Part shown: piece after piece, positions 56,851-64,000 of the stretch
Layout of the letters: every line of letters begins with the position of its first letter
Position numbering within the stretch: the stretch's first letter is position 1
Assembly: GCA_037179335.1 (NCBI GenBank)
Contig: JAKZHN010000027.1
Location: 1 to 64,000, forward strand
Source: Cyclaneusma minus
Lineage: Eukaryota; Ascomycota; Leotiomycetes; Marthamycetales; Marthamycetaceae
Length of the DNA stretch: 64,000 nucleotides
Reading direction: 5' to 3'
The notes under the pieces: model-generated
The model's input: only the letters and a program-made list of their open reading frames with translations
What the model was told of the DNA's origin: nothing
Databases searched by the model: none
Translations under genes and position numbers: made by a program

Positions 56851-57686
56851 TCAAGGAAGATGCTCGTCGTATCCCCACTCCTCTTCCTCTTCCTCCTGGC
56901 CCTCTTCCTCCTCATCCTCCTGGTATCCAGTCATCATCTTCGCGTACACCTCATCGCCCCTGCCCACGTTGATTGCGTCTCGGATTTCCTCGAGTCCCCT
57001 CTCCAGCAAAGACACATCGAACGACTGCTTCTCGGTGTTCCTAACAACCTGAATCTTGTCGGCAACGTGCAGCTCCCATGTGTCATTCCTCTCGAAGTTC
57101 ATGGGCTTGATGTCCAGGTCGACGAGGCCCGGGACGTCGTACTTCTGCTTCTTTTCGACCCAGTATCTCTCCACCTTACCCTTGTGCTTGTCATTCGTGC
57201 CGATAACCTAGACAAAGACCAACTATTAGCATTCTGGAAAGCCTAGTTGCTTGTGCCTGGGCATGGAACAGAGGTACTTACTCTGGCCCGTGCGAGGTAG
57301 CCAGCATAGAGGGACACGAAGAATTCGGGAGACTCGACGGAAACATAGTTCATCAGCCTCAACACCAGGTGCTCCCATTCAGAGTCCATTCTCTTTCTGG
57401 TAATGATGAACGTCGGATTGTGGGCATCGGTGTCCTTCGCAAAGGAGACGTAGGTGCGGCCGCGGATGCCGATGAGGTCGAAAATGGTTTCGGGAAGCTT
57501 TCCAGGCAGAACGATTTGGACGTCGGTGGTGAGGTCAACGAGAGTGAACTGGGTTCGGACACCGTTCACATCTCTCCAGATTGGAGCCGCATCTGTGTCC
57601 GTGGGCATCGTTGGGATGCGCGAACCATTCTGAACCGCCCAGATGACAGGTCCATCGGAGTGGGTGGGGTTGAAGTTGGAAGTCAT
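56851..57686 (-). CDS. Paralogue of the 8.2-8.8 kb gene, with acidic tail
   Basis: Exons 57686-57282 and 57207-56851; intron 74 bp, GTAAGT to CTAG, phase 0. Product 253 residues. An N-terminal extension (NFNPTHSDGPVIWAVQNG) precedes the shared core (LVDLTTDVQIVLP, YVSFAKDTDAHN, RKRMDSEWEHLV, YAGYLARAR), then exon 2 (VIGTNDKHKGKVERYWVEKK, NDTWELHVADKIQVVRN, FDVSLLERGLEEIRDAI) and an acidic end (EDEEEEGQEEEEEEWGYDE). No signal peptide or membrane segment. The conserved intron position and the FAKD-D-A and RMD-EW motifs tie it to the smaller copy. Function unknown; I recognise no named domain. Confidence 0.82.
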
Positions 57687-57699
57687 GGTTGATGGCTGT

Positions 57700-58485
57700 G
57701 TGAGGAAGGTTGAGTTAGAAGTTGTGAAGTTTCTTGGTGTGAAGCTGGAGGTGGAGAGGCGTGGTGGAGGATGGGAAAGAAAGATGGAGGGAGGGAGGGA
57801 GGAGAGGGGAAGCAGCTGCTCTTTAAATACCGGCCAGTGGGCCGTGGCCCGCCCAACTTCAGACCGAGAAATGAGAGGAACGGAGAGAGCAGGTTCAACT
57901 TACGAAAGTACTGACGGTGAGCAACAGTAGTGGAAGTCCGAATTCCGAAATTCAAAGGGTGGAAGAACAGCGACAGCGCGTCGCTAGCTGACGGATCGGG
58001 TGACGCGCCCCCTCGCGTCACTCTCTCTCACATGCGTCGAACCGGCGCAAAAATATCAGACGAAAAAAGATTAACATAACCAAAACCACCCCTTCTTTAC
58101 CTTGGAGGTCATATAAAAATATATAAAAAACGCGGAGGACTCAGGCCCATCGGGCCCTACAGAATTCTCGAGGTTTTCCTTCGATAGAAGTTTGCTAGCT
58201 TCACTACATACAGTTGGGGGGTTGAAATTACTACCTGCTGATTTATTACAACAAAAAAAAACCAAAAAAAAACCAAAAAAAAAGTGCCCACGGTCACCCC
58301 CATGATCTAACTTGGCCGACGGAAGTGGTATGCCCAGCAGATGCAAGGTTTCCGATTTGGCGTACCCATTAGAGCCATAGAAGCAGTTGTGAGCTGATTG
58401 ATGATTGATGATTTAGCTTCCACCATTTTGAAATATATGCCTACTTGTTCCATGTCATGAATTTTCTACATTCCTCTACCTTGTT
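57700..58485. other. Intergenic with A-rich tract
   Basis: Promoter region of the 57 kb gene and the flank of the aminopeptidase. Contains three runs of 8-9 A separated by CC at 58253-58282. No gene seen. Confidence 0.45.
57822..57829 (-). promoter_or_regulatory. TATA-like element
   Basis: TATTTAAA on the minus strand, 136 bp upstream of the ATG at 57686. Confidence 0.5.
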
Positions 58486-58496
58486 TGCCCGCGTAC

Positions 58497-58585
58497 GGGA
58501 ATATCCAGAATCACTGGGAATTTCCTCAGTCACTGGGGATTCCGGAATCACTGTGAATATCCTCAGTCACTGGGAGTATTCACGC
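58497..58585 (+). repeat. 19-bp-period repeat over the aminopeptidase stop codon (array 7)
   Basis: Four units in 19-19-18-19 spacing: GGGAATATCCAGAATCACT, GGGAATTTCCTCAGTCACT, GGGGATTCCGGAATCACT and GTGAATATCCTCAGTCACT, then a partial unit. The stop codon of the minus-strand aminopeptidase gene (58563-58565) lies inside it. Confidence 0.9.
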
Positions 58586-61500
58586 CTTCCAAGACTCCCG
58601 CATCGAGGTAGTCATGCTCATCCAACCAGTGCACAATATCCCTCATGTCTCGCTCCGCCCACTTCACCTTCACCTCAACCTCATCCAGCGCCTGCTCAAG
58701 CGCGTTCTCGAAACCCTATCATTGAGTCCGAAGTTAGCACTGAACCCACCAGATCGTCACCGGCTTCCCACATCCAGTCCAGTGCGCACTCAATTGGGCA
58801 CCCCTGTGTCAAATTGATGAAGAATCAGAAACCAAACTCACCGAGCAATCCTTCTCCTTAAAAAAGCTTCTCGCATCCTCCAACCCCTCTCTACTAGCCA
58901 AGCCCCCAACACACACCCCAACCAACCCACTCCCTCCGATACCCCCAATGTCGCCCCTCAACACCTCCCAGTTCTGCTTCAACCACTCCCACGCCGCCAC
59001 CGCGCCCTCCCTACTCCCCTCCGTCAAACTTGTCAACAATGCCACCTTCGTCGACTGACTCTCCAACCCCATCACCAACTCCAGCACCGCCTTAATCCCA
59101 GACGCTTCGGTATACTTCCCCAGCGCAAGCAACGCATCCGTCCCCTCCGGCACACTTGACGGCTTCCTCGCAACCTCATACAAAAAGCCAAAATCTCCAA
59201 AATCTCCATGCCTCGCCGCATACGAAAAGACTCCTCTCCTTAGATTCGGATGCATAACATCCTTACTCGGTACTTTCCCCTTTCCCTCGCTTTCCCCTTT
59301 CTCACACGCCGCTCTCCACTTCCACCACAACTCCGTCCATTTTATCTCCACAAGCCCATCCCTCTCGACATGCGCAAAAACCATAGCTTTGAAGTTTTGA
59401 ACCTCGGCTGGTTCGTCGGGATAGAATCTGAACCCTTGGAATGCATCGAGCAGTATCGACAGCAGCGCATCTTGGAACTTCTCCAATCCTTTGTTGATTT
59501 CTGGAGCGACGAATAAAAGGGCTTTACGGAGAGTCTCGAAAGATACTAGGATTTGCCGCCAGACGAAATAGCTGTTTTCTCGAGCAAATTTGGAGAGGAG
59601 GTCTAGTAAGTCGGAGGTGCGGTATATGTATGGCAAGGACGTCGATGAAGAGACGAGGGTAGTAAGGTCAGAGATGAGGCCGATGCGGTCGGGGATGGAG
59701 AGGGAGATGGATTGGGGATGGGATGCGAGGTGGAGGAAACGGGAGGGGGGATAGGCGACGCGGTATAAGCCTATCTGTTTTGCGTTGAGTTTGTAGAAGG
59801 ACTGGGGGGCGGGGAAAGTTGCGACGCGGGTGTGGAAAAGGGGAAGGGGAGATATGCCGGAGGTGATGAGGAGGTTAAGGGGGACGGGGTAGAGCGTTGC
59901 GTTTTCGTCGTTGTTTACGGTGGGACGACAAAAGTCTGCACCTCCTTCCTGAACCAAACCTGTGGCACAGTCAGCCATTTTCAAAATCCTCATAATCTTT
60001 GAGAATATCCACAGTCTTTTAAGGATATTCCTAATCACTGGGGATACTCTTAAAAACCGGGGATATTTCTGATTATTGAAGGGGGGTTCAGACTTTGGTC
60101 GCATAACTGTAGAAGGGATGAGTTCAAGGAGGGCCCTCCGTTTTGCAGGAAGCGGTGTTGAGTGACTGTGATGGTGCCTTCTTCTGAATTTTCCGTCACG
60201 GCGATTAAAGGGTAGCCGGGGGCTTGCGTCCAAGTCCGCATCAGTTTCTCCACATCCTGTCCGCTAGCTTTATTCATAGTCTGCCAGAAATCTGTCGTCG
60301 AAGCATTGCCAAACGCGTGTGCTTTGAGATGTTCTCGCACCCCCGCAATAAACATGTCGATTCCTATGAATTCGGCGAGCATGCGCAGAACAGTGCAGCC
60401 TTTCGCATAAGTAATAGGATCGAATACCTGTGCTATCTGGCTCGGTGTGTCGACGGGGACTTCGACCGGATGGCTGGCACGATTCGAATCCAGCCTCAAC
60501 GCCTCCTGATATCCATTCTGATGATCCTGTCCTGGATAGCCTGCTACAAAGTCGTTCCACATGTTCCATGCGGGGAACATTTGTGTAAGTGCGTGCAGCG
60601 TTGCCCAATCGGCAAAAGACTCGTTCAGCCATATTGAATCCCACCAGTCCATAGTGACAATGTTTCCAAACCACTGGTGAGCGAGCTCGTGCGTGATGGT
60701 GTGGGCTGCTGACTGGCGTGTTAGGACGGACGTATCGAGTTCGTCGAGAACTAGTCGGTTGGGACCATAGATTATACAACCCCAGTTTTCCATCGCCCCT
60801 GAGTGGCCGGGGACAGCGACCATGTCCATCTTAGGGAGCGGATAGGGGATTTCGAAAGTTTCTTCGTGCTGGCGAAGGGCGAGTGCTCCGACCTCTGCAG
60901 CGAATTTGCAGCCTTCGATTGGGTTGTCTGGAGTTGCCCAACAGCGGACTGGGACTCGGAAATCGTTGTTTTCGATGCTGTTGAATTGGCCTACCACGAA
61001 TGCTACTAGATAGGTGGACATTGGCGGCGATTTGTTGAAGAGAACAGTCTTTTTGCCTTTGTAGAAAGAGGGTGTTACGGTCTTGATGTCCATATTGCTC
61101 AAACATGTCAATTCCTCTGGTACAATAAGCGTAACGCCAAATGTGGCTTTTGCAGAAGGCTCGTCGAAGCAGGGAAATGCTTCTCTTGCTCCAGTTGGCT
61201 GGAACATGGTTGATCCAATCCAGTGCGACTTTCCGTCAGCGTCAGACCAGGAGGTTCTGTAGAAGCCGGCCATAGATCCCGTTATGTTAAGGTGGCGTCT
61301 GAATTCATGGAAAAGGCGGATCTTGGATCCCGAGGCGATTTGTTCGGTGAGCTTTATCTCCACAGTGTCATTCCCATGGTCAAGACTGACTTTATGGACA
61401 TCAAGGGGTTCTTTTGTCGTAAGGTTGTAAACATCCGTGGATGTAATCTTGTGCTTCGATGCGTTGATGGTAATAGTGTCTGTATCCTTGATAATATCAA

Positions 61501-61654
61501 TTAGGATGGCGACGTTTCCATAACAGTCCCCGGCTTCGAGGTCCGGCATGATCGCCAGATCGTAATGATAGGGCTTGGTGTCGACCGCAAGGAGTCCTCT
61601 GCCCTGAGGGGCGGCTGTTTTCTCGAGCACGGGGTTGAAGACATCTCGACGCAT
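58563..61654 (-). CDS. M1-family zinc aminopeptidase
   Basis: Removes N-terminal residues from peptides; related to yeast Aap1/Ape2 and to puromycin-sensitive aminopeptidase. Exons 61654-60094, 59959-58842 and 58715-58563; 943 residues. Exopeptidase motif GAMEN (286-290), zinc site HELAH (322-326) with Glu345 in NESFADWA, and the ERAP1_C-type helical domain in exons 2-3. The last intron is clear (GTGAGT donor, TGCTAAC branch, GATAG acceptor) and restores the family's C-terminal ALEQALDEVEVKVKWAERD. The first intron has a good acceptor (GCTGAC branch, CCACAG) but only a weak donor (GTCTGA) fits the frame. It contains three 19-bp repeat units, and an insertion is likely here. If splicing fails, the protein would truncate after the catalytic domain. 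Confidence 0.88.
60001..60085 (+). repeat. 19-bp-period repeat inside an aminopeptidase intron (array 8)
   Basis: Three exact 19-bp units: AAGGATATTCCTAATCACT, GGGGATACTCTTAAAAACC and GGGGATATTTCTGATTATT, with a decayed unit on the left. Confidence 0.9.
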
Positions 61655-61659
61655 TGTGA

Positions 61660-62250
61660 CGAGCTCTCAGTCTATGGACGGATCCCTCGAAATGGGAAGA
61701 TATGGTTGTGGAGTCAGCCCGAGATGACGAGCTTCAGACTTGAAGGTGGGTATGAGGGAGGAAAGAAGATGATTCTGTTAGACGTTTTATGCCCTTTTAT
61801 ATCAAACGCGTACCAGGCTGCATCAGGCCTTCATCGGTATCGACAGTAACAATATTCAGAGCCATACGGCCTATGCCAACCTGCGACCAGTCGTCAGATG
61901 AATATTGGTTCTCCAGGTGACTCACCCCGCGCCGGCTGGGGTACAGGGGTACTTATCCAGCTGCCTAATGCAGGGCGACCAACCAATCCGTATAGTTATC
62001 ACATTCCCCGTTTCCAGTGCGAGGGCAGCTTCACATACACAACACGAATAACCATCTCGAGTCGAATAATCTCGAGCGAATAATCTCGAGTCGAATTAAC
62101 CATCTCGAGTCGAACCGCTTCGTGAACTTCCTAATTCATAGTATGCGACTCAAGTTCTCGAGAGTCCAGGACGGGCGCACTCGTAAAGTCACCCCTCAGC
62201 AAGCAGCAAATGTCAGAAGCCCAATCATCGCTCAATCTCATATTCGTACC
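61660..62250. other. Intergenic
   Basis: Promoter side of the aminopeptidase and 3' flank of the PQ-loop gene. A short tandem CTCGAGTCGAATAATCTCGAG-like repeat (unit about 13-17 bp) lies at 62055-62115. No gene seen. Confidence 0.45.
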
Positions 62251-62256
62251 TTTCAT

Positions 62257-63179
62257 TTACTCTACACGACCTTCCTTAGCCCCCACCGGCGTCCTCGCCC
62301 TCGAAATCCCATTCAACTCCACATCCTTCCCCACCGGAATTCCCGACCCATAAGTAAAGAACTGTATGCCCAGATACGCATCACAGCACATCTGAAAGAT
62401 ACCACACATTTTAAATGCCCATGGAATCTCCGTCGTCGCATTGAAGAACCAAAACATCTTGAACAGATCACCCGCCAGCCAGCTTCCGAGCACTGAGAGG
62501 CGGAAACCTTTGCAAGAGCGGGTTCGGGAATTGGAGAGGATTTGGGGGACGGGAAGGATGGCTTCGATGGATAGCCCGAGGTAACCGATGAAGGAGGAGT
62601 AGGCGTCGTAGATGGGGAGGAGGGGCGCGAGGAGGAGCTCGAAGAATATGAGGATTATGAAGAGGTAGAGGAGGAATTGCCAGTATCTGTGTAATGGTCA
62701 GTTGATGGAATGTGTCGTTCTGAAAGTACGTACGGCTTGGGAGACTTCCATTGCCAGAAGTCAAACGGCCTTTTCACACCCAGATCCCCCTCGCGACTGG
62801 CGGCAAAAGGCAGAGCAGTTTCTCTCGACCCGAAACCCGGCCGATTGTCGAGCGCAACCTTTAGCAGAATGAGATGTACCACTATCATCAGCATAGCCTG
62901 TATAAGCAGCGCTGTATCATATTGGGCCCCTGGGTAATAGAAAACTCTGTAGCATGAGGTCAGCTCTCATTCCCATGCAGTTGGGGGGGGGGGGGGGTAA
63001 ATTGAAACGCACTTCAGGATTGACGCAGTTAGCATAATAAACGGAATGTCCAGAGAAAAGCCAGCGCTTGACTTATTCTTATGCATGGACAGGATCTGGT
63101 CGCCATAGGAGGTGATGGGACTCGCAATGATGAACATAGGGGCCACCCAGCCCGTAATGAAGGACACAACTCCCCCCAT
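62257..63179 (-). CDS. PQ-loop repeat membrane protein
   Basis: Exons 63179-63013, 62946-62734 and 62686-62257; introns 66 and 47 bp. Product 269 residues with about seven hydrophobic segments. The first PQ-loop is in the region ITGWVAPMFIIASPITSYGDQI. The second is clear: AILPVPQILSNSRTRSCKGF, followed by LSVLGSWLAGDLFKMFWF. The overall look is close to the group of yeast Any1/Cfs1 and animal PQLC1 (SLC66A2), endomembrane proteins linked to phospholipid asymmetry. A polar loop (GFGSRETALPFAASREG) separates the two halves. The first intron holds a 15-base G run on the plus strand. Orthology to Any1 is inferred from layout and motif only. Confidence 0.85.
62983..62997. repeat. G15 homopolymer
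   Basis: Fifteen G on the plus strand, lying in the first intron of the PQ-loop gene (a C run in its transcript). Confidence 0.9.
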
Positions 63180-63598
63180 CTTGCCTAATCGTTGCAGCTC
63201 CTGAGCTGAGGAGCTTCAGATCGTCCGTAGGTCGCTATAGGGAGTGCAAGGGACACAATTGAAAAAGCATGCTGCGATTCAGTGATTGTTAGCCGGAATT
63301 CCGAATTTCCTCACTGAGATTCTTGCGACACGTCCATAACACGTCCGGAGCAATGTCGGAGAATAGGAGAAACTATATCGCCGGCCAGATGTGGCTCAAA
63401 CCTCGATCTTATCGGCGAGACACTAGGATCAACAGTGGCTCCGTTCCGGTGGGGTTTCAATGAAATTTGTCTCCCCGTCATTCAAACCTTGCCATCCCTC
63501 AATTGTGGGGGAGGTCTTTTTGCCAGACCCCATACTTTGATTGATCATTCAAACACACCTCATTGGAAGCGGCTTCTCCGGCTTGCCGTTTCACCAAT
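63180..63598. promoter_or_regulatory. Shared divergent promoter region
   Basis: 420 bp between the PQ-loop gene (minus) and the FGAM synthase gene (plus), so it must hold both promoters. No clear TATA box was recognised. Confidence 0.5.
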
Positions 63599-64000
63599 AT
63601 GGCGACCTACCTCGAGATTGTCGGCGGGCCCGCATACGGCGATGCTGAGCTACAGAAGATCAAGACTCTAGCTGAAGCAGAGGACCTTTCGATTCGCCAA
63701 GTGTACTACGTTCACTTGCCCGCTGCTGCCGCTCAGCAATCCACTCGAGATGAACTTGCGAAGGTCTTGGAAGAATCTGAAGAGGTGTCGGCGGAGGAAG
63801 GCTTCGAACTGCTCTACGTGACTCCGCGGAATACTACACCATGGAGTTCGAATGCCACAACTATTATGGAAGTCAGCCATCTGCCGGTCAGCCGGGTGGA
63901 AAAGGGGCGGATTGTGAAGATCAAGGCACAGGTAATGCCGTTCTCAGCTTGTGTCTTGTCAGACATAATACATTGCTGATTATGCATAGAACCTCGATGC
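63599..64000 (+). CDS. ADE6: Phosphoribosylformylglycinamidine synthase, 5' end
   Basis: Fourth step of de novo purine synthesis (FGAR to FGAM, with glutamine and ATP). The first exon is 63599-63931 (111 codons). The second starts at 63990 after a TATGCATAG acceptor and runs off the window. The N-terminal pattern is that of the large monomeric enzyme: YLEIVGGPAYGDAEL, QVYYVHL, ELLYVTPRNTTPWSSNATTI and VSRVEKGRIVKI. Only about 115 residues of an enzyme of roughly 1,300-1,400 are here. The start is chosen at MATYLEIV; an in-frame ATG at 63563 is less likely. Confidence 0.87.

Noticed and set aside
60050..60093. Reading the aminopeptidase straight through to a stop at 60050
   Set aside because: This would end the protein after its catalytic domain, while the missing C-terminal domain follows in another frame behind a good branch point and acceptor, so an intron is preferred.
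1..64000. CRISPR arrays, bacterial operons or ribosome binding sites
   Set aside because: The tandem repeats here have no spacers of uniform length and the genes have spliceosomal introns; the window is eukaryotic.

Overview
This window looks like nuclear DNA of a filamentous ascomycete (Pezizomycotina, possibly Dothideomycetes). The basis is many short GT-AG introns (about 50-260 bp) with CTRAC-type branch points, long intergenic spaces, an AT-rich repeat block of the kind produced by repeat-directed mutation, and gene families typical of filamentous fungi (Egh16/Mas-type secreted protein, BTB protein with internal repeats, PF17784-type sulfotransferase-like protein, RlpA-like barrel protein). 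The species cannot be named from the sequence alone.

Layout. 1-0.55 kb: the remnant of a gene cut off by a repeat. 0.55-6.4 kb: an AT-rich block with an unusual mutational signature (C survives mainly after G). 6.4-8.1 kb: a hairpin-rich segment of unknown, perhaps organellar, origin. 8.2-8.8 kb: a small two-exon gene whose paralogue lies at 56.9-57.7 kb. 9-11.4 kb: gene-poor, with tandem repeats and a tRNA-like hairpin. 11.9-12.9 kb: membrane-anchored RlpA-like protein. 13.5 kb: a MITE. 14.5-16.4 kb: glycerol kinase. 17-20 kb: gene-poor. 19.9-21.3 kb: acidic protein of unknown function. 23.5-26.2 kb: NRAMP metal transporter. 27.5-31.1 kb: large, mostly disordered protein. 31.5 kb: second MITE copy. 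32.8-34.0 kb: nuclear-type protein with a duplicated domain. 35.5-38.3 kb: BTB repeat protein. 42.35-44.2 kb: a gene with a Zn2Cys6-like cluster and a decayed copy of its 3' end. 46.1-47.4 kb: GDP-mannose pyrophosphorylase. 49.3-50.5 kb: sulfotransferase-like protein. 51.1-52.5 kb: possible ART-fold protein. 54.8-55.8 kb: Egh16-like secreted protein. 58.6-61.7 kb: M1 aminopeptidase. 62.3-63.2 kb: PQ-loop membrane protein. 63.6 kb to the edge: start of FGAM synthase.

The neighbours do not form an obvious pathway cluster. Housekeeping genes (glycerol kinase, GDP-mannose pyrophosphorylase, aminopeptidase, purine synthesis) are interspersed with lineage-specific genes. The most distinctive feature is a dispersed family of degenerate tandem repeats with a period of almost exactly 19 bp. 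It occurs at about nine places in the window, reads in the same direction at each clear one, and touches genes. One array of eight consecutive 19-bp units ends precisely at the start codon of the 51.1 kb gene. Others lie inside an intron and across the stop codon of the M1 aminopeptidase gene. Exon coordinates given here come from reading splice signals and reading frames by eye; no transcript or homology search was available.
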